DNA of 64,000 bases from Actinomyces faecalis (GTDB lineage: Bacteria; Actinomycetota; Actinomycetes; Actinomycetales; Actinomycetaceae). The translations under genes and the position numbers were made by a program. The notes beneath the pieces were generated by a model that did not search any database, was not told where the DNA came from, and was given only the letters and a program-made list of their open reading frames with translations. The DNA lies in assembly GCF_013184985.2 (NCBI RefSeq), contig NZ_CP063418.1:930001-994000 (forward strand), given 5' to 3'. Positions 25,628-34,881 of this stretch are shown here, piece after piece; position 1 is the stretch's first letter, and every line of letters begins with the position of its first letter.

Positions 25628-27160
25628 ATGCGACTCATTACCCGTCGTTCCGTGCTGACCGGCTCCGCAGCGGCAGCTCTCGGTCTGGTTCTGGCTGCCT
25701 GCACCGGTGAAGGGGGGTCGAGCGCGGGCTCGGCGTCGGGCGGATCCAAGGACACCCTGACTCTTGGAATGACAGCAGATATTCAAGGGTGGGATCCTGC
25801 TAACCAGCCGGGCTACCAAGGATGGCCCGGTGAGGCCGTCTGGGGGCTGGTGTGCCGCATTGACGAGTTTGGTGAGCTGTCGCCGAGCCTGGCCGAGTCC
25901 TGGGAGATCAGCGAGGACCGGAAGAGCTTCACCGCTCACCTGCGTCCGGGAGTCACGTTCTCTGACGGCACCGCGGCAGACGCTGCGATGGTCAAGGCAA
26001 ACTTTGAGCTGGCGGCGTCGACTGAGGCTACCCGTAGTCTCTATGAAGGCATCACCTTCGACGTCCCGGATGCCCAGACCATCACCATCAGCTGGCCGGA
26101 TCCGCAGCCCCTTATGAACGATCGCATCTTCAGGGTCAAGCTGACCTCTCCGGCACTCATCGAGTCGGGCGACCTCAATGACAAGCCGGTTGGCTTCGGC
26201 CCGTACCTCCTGGACGAGGCTGGGACCACACGTGGCTCTGTCTACTCCTTTATGAAGAACGAGGACCACTGGGAGGCTGACGCGTATCCGTACGCCAAGC
26301 TCGTGTGCAAGGTCTACGACTCGGAGACTGCTGCTCTCAACGCGCTCAAGACCGGTCAGATCGATGGAACCCTCGTCAACGCCCAGTCCTATGACGAGGT
26401 GACTGGCTCTGGCTTCGAGATGACAGAGATGAATGGTCAGACCACGCGTCTGCTGCTGACGGACCACAAGGGCGAGATCATCCCGGCCCTTGGCGACGTC
26501 CGCGTCCGCCAGGCGATCAACATGGTCTTTGACAAGCAGGCCATGGTCGACAACCTGTACGCCGGGCACGGTGAGGTGTCGCACCAGATCTTCCGACCGG
26601 GCTCGAAGGCCTACATCGAGGACCTTGCTGACCCGTATCCCTTCGACGTGGACAAGGCGAAGGCCCTGATGGTCGAGGCCGGCTACGCAGACGGGTTTGA
26701 GATCGAGCTACCGACGATGGCGGGGCAGAACCACGAGGTACTCATGCCCTATGTCACCCAGCAGCTCGCCGAGCTCAACATCACGGTGAAGCAGGTTCCG
26801 CTCACTGGAGCCAACGCTATCGGTGACCTTCTCTCAGGCACATATCCCGTTGTGCTCTGGCAGCTCGGCAACTTCGGTGCCTCCGCGCAGGACATCGACA
26901 TCGTGGTACGGGACACGGGTTACTGGAACCTGGAGCACCAGAGCGACGACTACGTCAACGCCCAGTGGGACATCATCTGCACCGGTACTGATGAAGAAGC
27001 CGAGGCAGCGCAGAAGGCTATCAACCAGTACGTCATTGACCAGGCCTGGTTCGCGCCCATGGTCAACCCCACCTCCTTCTACGCGCACACTTCCGACGTC
27101 GTCATCGACCATGTCTCGGACAATGAGGGATTGGCGCCTAAGCTCCGGGACTTCCAGTGA
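25628..27160 (+). CDS. ABC importer lipoprotein, solute-binding family 5
   Basis: A 510-residue extracellular lipoprotein of the DppA/OppA/NikA type. The signal has a twin-arginine-like TRRSVL followed by LVLAAC with the lipidated Cys at residue 25. The mature part begins with a Ser/Gly linker and includes DTLTLGMTADIQGWDPAN, LAESWEISEDRKSFTAHLRPGV split by shorter blocks, and VRVRQAINMVFDKQAMV, all typical of the family. Family 5 members bind peptides but also nickel, and in several bacteria oligosaccharides. The genes that follow are rhamnosidases and other glycosidases, so an oligosaccharide ligand is likely. AAGGGAGGAC precedes ATG 25628. Confidence 0.88.
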   Translation: MRLITRRSVLTGSAAAALGLVLAACTGEGGSSAGSASGGSKDTLTLGMTADIQGWDPANQPGYQGWPGEAVWGLVCRIDEFGELSPSLAESWEISEDRKSFTAHLRPGVTFSDGTAADAAMVKANFELAASTEATRSLYEGITFDVPDAQTITISWPDPQPLMNDRIFRVKLTSPALIESGDLNDKPVGFGPYLLDEAGTTRGSVYSFMKNEDHWEADAYPYAKLVCKVYDSETAALNALKTGQIDGTLVNAQSYDEVTGSGFEMTEMNGQTTRLLLTDHKGEIIPALGDVRVRQAINMVFDKQAMVDNLYAGHGEVSHQIFRPGSKAYIEDLADPYPFDVDKAKALMVEAGYADGFEIELPTMAGQNHEVLMPYVTQQLAELNITVKQVPLTGANAIGDLLSGTYPVVLWQLGNFGASAQDIDIVVRDTGYWNLEHQSDDYVNAQWDIICTGTDEEAEAAQKAINQYVIDQAWFAPMVNPTSFYAHTSDVVIDHVSDNEGLAPKLRDFQ

Positions 27161-27179
27161 GCACCTGCTGCGTGAGTAG

Positions 27180-28142
27180 GTGGGGGCGCTGATCATGCTC
27201 GCCTCGGTGGGGAAGAACCTCCTGCGGTCCGTGGTGGTTCTCGTAGTCGTGACCTTCGTCGTCTTCCTCCTCATGTACGGCAACGGGCCGGGTATCGCCC
27301 GGGCAGTGATGGGGATGCAGGCTGAGGTCACTCAGGAGAGCGTGGCCGCCAAGATGGCCGAGCTCGGCCTTGATCAGCCCCTTCTCATCCAGTACTGGCA
27401 CTGGGCCCAGGACCTGCTGACGGGGGACCTGGGGCGCTCCTTCTACACCGGCCAGTCGGTGACCGAGGCACTCGCGACGCGCGTTCCGGTGACCCTGGCG
27501 ATCGTCGTCATCGCTCTGGTCCTGACAGCGTTCCTCAGCGTGGTCCTCGGCGTCACTGCGGCGGTCAAGGGAGGCTGGGTCGACCGTCTCCTCCAGCTGG
27601 TGTCGATCGTCGGAACCGCAGTCCCCTCATTCATCACCTCGATCGTCCTGGTCTTCGTCTTTGCGATCTTCTGGCGTGTACTTCCTGCAACCGGATACGT
27701 CTCGCCTGAGGTGTCACTGGGGCGATGGGCTGCTTCCGTCGCTCTACCGGTACTGGCGCTTCTCATCGGTGCTGTCTCCAGCGCTGCACAGCAGTTCCGC
27801 ACAGCGACTCTTGACCAGCTGGGTAAGGACTACGTGCGTACCCTCCGCGCACGGGGCGTGGACGAACGGGCAGTAGTCTTCCGCCACGTGCTGCGAAACG
27901 CTGCAGCGCCGGGGCTGACGGTCCTGAGCCTGACGGTCTTCTCCCTGCTTGGCGGTGCGGTCTTTATCGAGCAGGTCTTCGCCCTACCAGGTCTAGGTCA
28001 GCTGGCGAACTCCTCAGCGCAGATCTTCGACGTTCCCATGGTCATGGGCACCGTCGTCGTCACGGCCGTCATCGTCCTCATTGTCAACTTCCTGGGTGAT
28101 CTCGCGATCACCCTGCTCAACCCGAAGGCGAGGACGCGATGA
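27180..28142 (+). CDS. ABC importer permease, DppB type
   Basis: A 320-residue membrane component with six hydrophobic segments and the binding-protein-dependent transport signature around residues 215-250 (DYVRTLRARGVDERAV, then HVLRNAAAPGL). The N-terminal LLIQYWHWAQDLLTGDLG is characteristic of the DppB/OppB subfamily. The start may be GTG 27180 or ATG 27195; the latter has the better-spaced AGGTGGGG. Its stop overlaps the next gene by four bases. Confidence 0.88.
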   Translation: MGALIMLASVGKNLLRSVVVLVVVTFVVFLLMYGNGPGIARAVMGMQAEVTQESVAAKMAELGLDQPLLIQYWHWAQDLLTGDLGRSFYTGQSVTEALATRVPVTLAIVVIALVLTAFLSVVLGVTAAVKGGWVDRLLQLVSIVGTAVPSFITSIVLVFVFAIFWRVLPATGYVSPEVSLGRWAASVALPVLALLIGAVSSAAQQFRTATLDQLGKDYVRTLRARGVDERAVVFRHVLRNAAAPGLTVLSLTVFSLLGGAVFIEQVFALPGLGQLANSSAQIFDVPMVMGTVVVTAVIVLIVNFLGDLAITLLNPKARTR

Positions 28143-29935
28143 GCTCTCCGACTGACACGAATGTGCTCGCCCCCGCTTGCGAAGAGGGCACGGCGGTCGC
28201 GGACGGCCGGGAGAGCGCTAACCATGGCGTCATCTCCAGGCTCTTGCGCGACCCGGTGGCTGACGTGTGCCTGCTCGTCGTGGCAGCTGTCGTGATCACG
28301 GCGATCTTTGCCCCGGTCCTGTCCCCCTACGGCCCGAACGTCACGGACCTCGCGGCTACCAACGCAGCGCCGGGAACACCGGGTCACCTTCTGGGTGGGG
28401 ACGGCTCTGGGCGCGACATCCTGTCCCGCCTCATCTGGGGGGCACGGCAGACGGTCGTCTCGTGCCTGATCATGCTCGCGGTCTCCCTCGTCGTCGGAGT
28501 GAGCAGCGGTCTCGTCGCGGGCTTCTATCGGGGACGTCTCGAGGCCGTGGCCGGCTTCGTGACTGACGTGCTGATGTCGTTGCCCTCTATCATCCTTCTC
28601 ATCGCGCTGTATGCGGTGACTGGACCGAATATCCCGGTGATGATGGCTGTCTTCGGTCTGCTTACCGCTCCGACCTACTACCGGTTGGTGCGATCGGTCG
28701 TCGTCTCTGCACGTCAAGAGCTCTACGTCGATGCCGCACGGGTGGTCGGGCTGTCTGACGCCCGTATCATCGGTCGCCACATTCTGTGGGCGGTGCGCGC
28801 GCCGATCGTGATCCAGGGGGCGTTCATCCTTGCCTCGGGTATCGGCACCGAGGCAGGTATGTCCTTCCTCGGACTGGGAGACCCAGCCGGTGTCTCCTGG
28901 GGCGTCATGCTGCAAGTGAGCCTCAACAGCATCTACAACAACCCGGTAGCCGTGGTGTGGCCTGCCCTGGTGATCTCAGTGGTCATCCTCGTCCTGATCC
29001 TCCTAGGCAACGCCTTGTCCGACGCCCTTCAGGCTTCTGCCCGTGCACGGAACGTCACTGATCGCCAACGTCGTTCGGCGCTGGAGTCGACGCGTGCGGC
29101 TCATGCCCAGGACCACGTCCGTACCCCAGATCCTGAGGCAGCAGTGTCAGTCCGCGGGCTGCGAGTCGGGTATCCGACGGACTCAGGTTTCCGCGAGGTC
29201 GTCCACGGCGTTGACCTCGACCTGCGCAAGGGGGAGATCCACGCGCTCGTGGGGGAGTCCGGCTCAGGGAAGTCGCAGATTGCGTTCTCGGTCCTGGGCA
29301 TCCTCCCCAAGGAAGCTCTCAGGCTTGGTGGCAGGATCATGGTCGATGGCGTCGATGTCCTCGGTGATCCAGCAGCGATGCGTGCTGTACGTGGACGCAC
29401 TGTCGCCTACGTGCCTCAGGAGCCGATGAGCAACCTTGACCCGTCGTTTACGATCGGCAAGCAGCTGGAGTACGGGATGCGTGCCACTACGAAGTGGACA
29501 CGTGACGAGATCCGCGAGCGCATCGTCTCCCTCCTGCATGCCGTGGGGATCGATGACGCCGAACGGGTGATGGGGCTGTATCCCCACGAGATCTCAGGCG
29601 GCATGGCACAACGAGTCCTGATCTGTGGTGCCCTCGCCTGTGAGCCTGAGGTGATCGTCGCCGACGAGCCGACCACGGCCCTGGACGTCACGGTCCAGGC
29701 CGAGATCCTGGATCTCCTGCGTGACCTGGCACGCCAGAGGAACATGTCAGTTCTTTTCGTCACCCACAACCTCGGAGTCGTGGCTGACCTGTGCGACACG
29801 GTCTCGGTGATGAAGGACGGCGAGGTTATTGAGACCCAGGACGTGGAGTCCTTGTTCGCCACGCCCCGCGAGCAGTACACACGCGAGCTGCTGGCCGCCT
29901 CGCTCAGCGTTGAGATCATGGAGATGGAGTCATGA
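28139..29935 (+). CDS. Fused ABC permease-ATPase (DppC-DppD type)
   Basis: A 598-residue fusion. Residues 1-300 are a DppC-like permease (GGDGSGRDILSRLIWGAR, ELYVDAARVVGLSDARI). Residues about 335-590 are a DppD-like ATPase with Walker A GESGSGKS (372-379), YVPQEPMSNLDP as Q-loop, signature SGGMAQR and Walker B VIVADEPTTALD. A roughly 40-residue polar linker joins the two. Such fusions occur in peptide-type importers of actinobacteria. The gene overlaps both neighbours by four bases, which implies fixed stoichiometry. Confidence 0.88.
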   Translation: MSSPTDTNVLAPACEEGTAVADGRESANHGVISRLLRDPVADVCLLVVAAVVITAIFAPVLSPYGPNVTDLAATNAAPGTPGHLLGGDGSGRDILSRLIWGARQTVVSCLIMLAVSLVVGVSSGLVAGFYRGRLEAVAGFVTDVLMSLPSIILLIALYAVTGPNIPVMMAVFGLLTAPTYYRLVRSVVVSARQELYVDAARVVGLSDARIIGRHILWAVRAPIVIQGAFILASGIGTEAGMSFLGLGDPAGVSWGVMLQVSLNSIYNNPVAVVWPALVISVVILVLILLGNALSDALQASARARNVTDRQRRSALESTRAAHAQDHVRTPDPEAAVSVRGLRVGYPTDSGFREVVHGVDLDLRKGEIHALVGESGSGKSQIAFSVLGILPKEALRLGGRIMVDGVDVLGDPAAMRAVRGRTVAYVPQEPMSNLDPSFTIGKQLEYGMRATTKWTRDEIRERIVSLLHAVGIDDAERVMGLYPHEISGGMAQRVLICGALACEPEVIVADEPTTALDVTVQAEILDLLRDLARQRNMSVLFVTHNLGVVADLCDTVSVMKDGEVIETQDVESLFATPREQYTRELLAASLSVEIMEMES

Positions 29936-30765
29936 GCGGATCTGACACACCACCGCTTCTTGAGGTCGAGGACCTCGTCGTCACCTTCCCCGGAAGCGGT
30001 CGAGGCCCTGGAACGACTGTCATCCACGGAGTGAGCCTGGAGCTCCATGAGGGCGAGACCCTCTCGCTCGTGGGGGAGTCAGGATCAGGAAAGACGACCA
30101 TCGGACGAGCGGTCCTGGGCCTGGCTCCGGTGTCTGGCGGGGAGATCCGTCTGAGAGGTCAGCGGATCTCCGGCGTCGGCCGCTCTCAGCGTCGCGCGAT
30201 CGCGAGCCAGATCCAGGTCGTGTTCCAGGATCCCTACACCTCCTTGAACCCGGCTATGAGAATTGGCCAGATTCTGGCTGAGCCCCTCCAGGCTGCCGGC
30301 GTTCTCGACTCCGGCCGCCGGGTTCGGGAGCTGCTTGACGCCGTGGCGATGCCTGCGGACGCAGCAGGGCGATATGCTCGCGAGTTCTCTGGAGGCCAGC
30401 GGCAGCGCATCGCCATCGCTCGCGCGCTGGCTATGGACCCCTCAGTCATCATCTGTGATGAACCGACTTCTGCCCTTGACGTCACGACCCAGGCGCGGGT
30501 TCTTGACCTCTTTGAGCAGATCCAGAAGGACCGAGGGGTTTCTTACCTCTTTATCAGCCACGACCTGGGCGTGGTCAATCGCGTCTCTGACCGCATTGCG
30601 GTCCTGTACCAAGGACGCGTGGTGGAGACAGGGCCTGCTCGGCAGGTGGCGACGAAGCCAGCTCATGAGTACACCCGCCGTCTGCAGATGTCCGCGCCAG
30701 TCGCGGACCCCGTCAAGCAGCGTCGCCGACGCGCTCTGCGCCAGGCCACCTACGCACGCCCCTGA
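29932..30765 (+). CDS. ABC importer ATPase, DppF/OppF type
   Basis: A 277-residue ATPase with Walker A GESGSGKT (residues 48-55), Q-loop QVVFQDPYTSLNP, signature FSGGQRQR, Walker B VIICDEPTSALD and H-loop LFISHDLGVV. It completes the importer with the ATPase half of the preceding fusion. It starts inside the stop of that gene (ATGA) and is followed by a GH78 gene after 32 bases in the same operon. Confidence 0.9.
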   Translation: MSGSDTPPLLEVEDLVVTFPGSGRGPGTTVIHGVSLELHEGETLSLVGESGSGKTTIGRAVLGLAPVSGGEIRLRGQRISGVGRSQRRAIASQIQVVFQDPYTSLNPAMRIGQILAEPLQAAGVLDSGRRVRELLDAVAMPADAAGRYAREFSGGQRQRIAIARALAMDPSVIICDEPTSALDVTTQARVLDLFEQIQKDRGVSYLFISHDLGVVNRVSDRIAVLYQGRVVETGPARQVATKPAHEYTRRLQMSAPVADPVKQRRRRALRQATYARP

Positions 30766-30797
30766 GGGTAAGCCCCACTGACCCACGGAGAAGACCT

Positions 30798-33653
30798 ATG
30801 AACGTTCTGCCCCCGTCTTGCGAGGACGTGACTATCACCAGGCTACGCCTGGAGCATCACCGGCCGGAACCACGTGTGCTGGCCGTTGAGACACCGGCTC
30901 CGCGCCTGTCGTGGTGCGTTGAGCACGCACCGGGTGGGTGGGTGCAGCGCGCGTACGAGATTGAGGTGACGCGGCAGCCTGGCGTCCAGGCCGTAGTCGT
31001 GAGCTCCTCTGAGCAGGTCCTGGTGCCGTGGCCGACCTCGCCGCTGGGCTCATGTGAGGTGGCGAGCGTACGGGTTCGGCTTCTAGGGGTGTGTGGCGAG
31101 CAGGAGGGGTGGAGCCAGTGGTCGGCCCCGGTGGAGGTGGAGGCTGCCTTACTTGATGCCGATCAGTGGTTGGCGTCGTTCATCTCTCCTGTGGGCGTCG
31201 GGGAGCTCGATCACAGCGCACCAGTGCTCTCGACGAGCTTCGAGCTTCCTGAGGGCGTGCGCTCAGCCCGTCTGAGGGCGACCGGGCACGGCCTGGTTGA
31301 ACCTCGGCTCAACGGTCAGCGTGTGGACGATTCTCTTCTCAACCCTGGATGGACAGCCTACGACCATCGGCTCCAGGTCGTGACCTGGGACGTGACCGCG
31401 CTGGTGAGCTCTGGGCTCAACCGGCTGGACGTCCTGGTCGGCAACGGCTGGTGGAGGGGGCACGTGGGCTACTTGGGGGATCGCTGCTTCTATGGAGACC
31501 GGCTGGCCCTGAGCGCTCAGCTTGAGGTCGAGATGCGTGACGGGCAAAGGCGTGTCATTGCGACTGGCCCGTCCTGGACGGCGTACGAGTCCCAGGTTGT
31601 GTCTGACGACCTGTATGACGGGCAGTACACCGATCTTCGGCGGACGGTACCTTGGGCGACGGACAAGGTGCCGTCATGGCCTGTCGAGGTTGTCAGCGCG
31701 GCACCAAGGAGCCGGGAGCACGAGGAGGTCGTGCTGTGCCCGCAGGCTGCTCCGTTGATCCGCCCTGTCGATCTCCTGCCGGCCCAGGAGGTGTGGACCT
31801 CTCCGTCAGGCAAGACACTCGTCGACTTCGGTCAGAACGCTGTCGGGGTCGTGCGTCTGACCGTGCGAGGCCTAGCCCGTGGGACGTCCGTGGTGATCCG
31901 CCACGCTGAGGTCCTGGAAGGCGGTGAGCTCGGTACGCGTCCGCTTCGTGGGGCACGCGCTACGGATACGTGGATCCTCGGTGGTCCTGAGGAAACGGTT
32001 CTTGAGCCCACGCTCACGCTCCACGGCCTGCGCTATGCCGAGATCACGGGTGTGCCCGATCTTCAGGCCGAGGACGTCTCACTAGTGGTGATCGGCTCGG
32101 ACATGGAGAGGGTCGGTACCTTCCGCTCCTCACACGACCTGCTGAACTCCCTGCACCAGAACACGGTGTGGTCGACCCGGGGCAACTTCGTCGGAATCCC
32201 GACTGACTGCCCGCAGCGCGATGAGCGCCTGGGATGGACAGGCGATATCGCGGCCTTCGCGCCGACAGCGTCCTTCCTCTACGACACGGCGTCATTCCTC
32301 TCCTCGTGGCTCCATGACCTCGCTGCGGAGCAGCGAGACGACGGCACGGTGGGACATGTTGTCCCTGCCTTCCAAGAGGCCGAGGAGCCTGCGGCAGCAG
32401 CGTGGGGAGACGCAGCGGTCCTTGTTCCCTGGGCGGTATACGAGGCCACCGGTGACGCGGAGGTCCTGCGCGCTCAGCTGGACTCGATGCAGGCGTGGGT
32501 TGACCGCGAGGCGGAGCTGGCGGGGACAGACCGGATCTGGTCTGGAGGCTTCCAGTACGGGGACTGGCTGGATCCGACGGCGCCGCCTGAACGTCCTGCG
32601 GACGCCGCCACGGATCCTGACGTCGTGGCGACAGCCTGTTTCTTCCGGTCGGCGCGTGTGCTGGCTGAGGCGGCGCGGGTCCTGGGGAAGACGAACCTGG
32701 CTGAGCGGTACTCCCGCATGGCTGCGGAGGTCCGGGACTCCTTCAACCGTGCCTTCGTCACGCCGCAGGGGCGCATCCACTCTGACGCACAGACGGCCTA
32801 CGCGATGGCGATCGTGTGGGAGCTGCTGGTGACCCCGCAGCAACGGGCCTTCGCGGGCGAACGCCTCGCCGATCTCGTTCGTGCCTCCGGCTTCCATATC
32901 GCGACCGGGTTCGTAGGCACGCCGCTGATTGTCCAGGCCCTGGCCATGACGGGGCACGAGGAGGTCGCAGGACGGTTGCTGTGCCAGACCGAGTGTCCTT
33001 CCTGGCTCTACCCGGTGACGATGGGGGCGACGACGATCTGGGAGCGCTGGGACTCGATGCTGCCGGACGGACGTATCAACCCAGGGGAGATGACGAGCTT
33101 CAACCACTACGCGCTGGGCGCGGTGTCAGACTGGCTGCACCGAGGGCTGGCTGGGCTGTCGCCAGCAGCGCCTGGATGGAGTCGCGTCCTGGTCCGCCCG
33201 ACCCCTGTGCCAGGAGTCACCTCGGCGCAGGCCTGTCACCTGTCCGCCTACGGACAGGTAGCGGTCGAGTGGGAGCACGACTCGCACACCCTGACCGCTC
33301 GTATCGATATCCCGGTCGGTGTCACGGCCGACGTCTGTCTCCCCGGTCAGGCACCAGTGTCGGTCAGTCACGGGCATCACGAGCTCAGCGTGGCGTGGGA
33401 GGAACAGGCACCTCGGCCTGTCAGCACGGTCCGTGAGCTGATCGACGACCCGGCGTCGTGGTCGGCCCTCGTTGACGTCATGGCGCATGCTGGCCCGCTC
33501 ACGATCGGTTCGGCTCAGGTCGCTGCACGCCTGCGCCGATACCTGGATCATCCGGTATCTGTGGTTCCTGACCAGATGGCTCCGGATCCTCGGTTCACAC
33601 CAGCAGGCCTCAAGGAACGCCTGAATGATCTCATCGCGGAGGTGGCACGATGA
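30798..33653 (+). CDS. Alpha-L-rhamnosidase GH78 (2)
   Basis: A 951-residue cytoplasmic GH78 enzyme, fifth gene of the importer operon. The usual order is kept: ETPAPRLSW near residue 32, the lectin-like ARLRATGHGLVEPRLNGQRV block, VDFGQNAVGVVRL, CPQRDERLGWTGD at 471-483 (general acid region), TTIWERWDSMLPDG (second Glu), and SFNHYALGAVSDWL. After the C-terminal beta domain comes an extra tail of about 75 residues beginning VRELIDDPASW, related to the tail of GH78 (3). It overlaps the next gene by four bases. No signal peptide, so it acts on imported sugars. Confidence 0.92.
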   Translation: MNVLPPSCEDVTITRLRLEHHRPEPRVLAVETPAPRLSWCVEHAPGGWVQRAYEIEVTRQPGVQAVVVSSSEQVLVPWPTSPLGSCEVASVRVRLLGVCGEQEGWSQWSAPVEVEAALLDADQWLASFISPVGVGELDHSAPVLSTSFELPEGVRSARLRATGHGLVEPRLNGQRVDDSLLNPGWTAYDHRLQVVTWDVTALVSSGLNRLDVLVGNGWWRGHVGYLGDRCFYGDRLALSAQLEVEMRDGQRRVIATGPSWTAYESQVVSDDLYDGQYTDLRRTVPWATDKVPSWPVEVVSAAPRSREHEEVVLCPQAAPLIRPVDLLPAQEVWTSPSGKTLVDFGQNAVGVVRLTVRGLARGTSVVIRHAEVLEGGELGTRPLRGARATDTWILGGPEETVLEPTLTLHGLRYAEITGVPDLQAEDVSLVVIGSDMERVGTFRSSHDLLNSLHQNTVWSTRGNFVGIPTDCPQRDERLGWTGDIAAFAPTASFLYDTASFLSSWLHDLAAEQRDDGTVGHVVPAFQEAEEPAAAAWGDAAVLVPWAVYEATGDAEVLRAQLDSMQAWVDREAELAGTDRIWSGGFQYGDWLDPTAPPERPADAATDPDVVATACFFRSARVLAEAARVLGKTNLAERYSRMAAEVRDSFNRAFVTPQGRIHSDAQTAYAMAIVWELLVTPQQRAFAGERLADLVRASGFHIATGFVGTPLIVQALAMTGHEEVAGRLLCQTECPSWLYPVTMGATTIWERWDSMLPDGRINPGEMTSFNHYALGAVSDWLHRGLAGLSPAAPGWSRVLVRPTPVPGVTSAQACHLSAYGQVAVEWEHDSHTLTARIDIPVGVTADVCLPGQAPVSVSHGHHELSVAWEEQAPRPVSTVRELIDDPASWSALVDVMAHAGPLTIGSAQVAARLRRYLDHPVSVVPDQMAPDPRFTPAGLKERLNDLIAEVAR

Positions 33654-34819
33654 GCCAGGCGCATCTCCTTGAATCCGGGAACCCGCTCGCTGACCTGGCC
33701 CCGATTCACCCGGACTCGCTACCTCATCCCGAGCGTGGTGGGCGACGTGACCGGATTACGCCGGGAAAACCGTGGTACGACACCGAGGGCAAGAGGATCC
33801 AGTCCCACGGCGGCTCCCTGATCGTCGTTGACGGCGTCTACTACTGGTACGGAGAGAACAAGGAGCGCACCACACCTGATGGCTCGATCTGGCACTGGGG
33901 GGTACGCGCCTACCGGTCGCAGGACCTGGTGAACTGGGCAGATTGCGGACTCATCATCCCGCCCGACCTTGCTGACCAGCACTCCCCGCTCCATCCCACG
34001 AGCAAGATGGACCGGCCGCACATCGTCTACAACGAGGACAGTGGCCTGTTTGTGTGCTGGATCAAGGTCATGAGTACTGACGGGCAGCGTTCCAGCGTCC
34101 TGGCCTCTCCCAGCTTCCTCGGTCCCTACCGTTTCATCCACCGGGACTTCAAGCCTCTGGGAATGAATGCCGGTGACTTCGACCTGGTTGTGGACCCGAC
34201 TGACGGCAAGACCTACTACTACTTCGAGCGGGTCCACAGCGAGCTCGTCTGTGCTGACCTGACTGCTGACGCCTCGGACGTCACCGGCTACTACTCCACT
34301 CATTTCCCGTACAAGCAGCCTCCGTACGTGCGTGAGGCACCTGCGTACTTCGAGCGCCACGGGACGCACTACCTCGTAACCTCCGGGACCACGGGATACC
34401 TGCCTAATCCCTCGATGGTGGCGACGGCACCTAGCTACCACGGGCCCTGGCAGGTCCAGGGCGACCCCCATCCTGGGGACACTTCCGCCAGCTCCTTCCG
34501 ATCCCAGATTTCCAGCATCTTCAAGGTCCCAGGCAAGGACGACCTCTACATCGCGCTCGCGGACCGATGGCTTCCTCGGTGGGACGGGGACTCCGGGCTC
34601 GTGCAGGAGGGGTTTGCTGAGCGTTTTCGTCCCATGGGAGGTCAGCAGACCGAGGCCGTGACCACGAAACCCCTGTCGCCGGCTGTCCGGGCCTCGCTCT
34701 ACGAGGCTAACGGTGCGGATACAGCAGTGGCTGACTATGTCTGGCTGCCCTTGCGATTCGAGGGAGACCGGGTGGTTATCGACTGGCTGGACTCATGGAG
34801 CCCTGATGACTACGACTGA
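33650..34819 (+). CDS. GH43-type glycosidase (1), galactanase-like
   Basis: A 389-residue five-bladed propeller enzyme of clan GH-F. SHGGSLIVVDGVYYWYGENKE is shortened here to its key part, HGGSLIVVDGVYYWYGENK (about residues 54-72), a hallmark of the GH43 subfamilies that include exo-beta-1,3-galactanases. MDRPHIVYNED and MNAGDFDLVVDP follow, then VREAPAYFERHGTHYLV, where the Glu is the likely acid. No signal peptide. The sugar removed (galactose or arabinose) cannot be fixed from sequence. It is co-translated with GH78 (2), so both probably act on one oligosaccharide. Confidence 0.8.
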   Translation: MSQAHLLESGNPLADLAPIHPDSLPHPERGGRRDRITPGKPWYDTEGKRIQSHGGSLIVVDGVYYWYGENKERTTPDGSIWHWGVRAYRSQDLVNWADCGLIIPPDLADQHSPLHPTSKMDRPHIVYNEDSGLFVCWIKVMSTDGQRSSVLASPSFLGPYRFIHRDFKPLGMNAGDFDLVVDPTDGKTYYYFERVHSELVCADLTADASDVTGYYSTHFPYKQPPYVREAPAYFERHGTHYLVTSGTTGYLPNPSMVATAPSYHGPWQVQGDPHPGDTSASSFRSQISSIFKVPGKDDLYIALADRWLPRWDGDSGLVQEGFAERFRPMGGQQTEAVTTKPLSPAVRASLYEANGADTAVADYVWLPLRFEGDRVVIDWLDSWSPDDYD

Positions 34820-34881
34820 GCGCGAGCAGCGGCAGGGTGATCTGCCCCGGCCGCGCGAGGACAAGCAGCTGACCTAGACCG

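Noticed and set aside
27180-30765. Nickel or dipeptide transporter annotation taken at face value
   Set aside because: The family allows it, but the operon continues without a break into four glycosidase genes and no peptidase, so an oligosaccharide is more likely.
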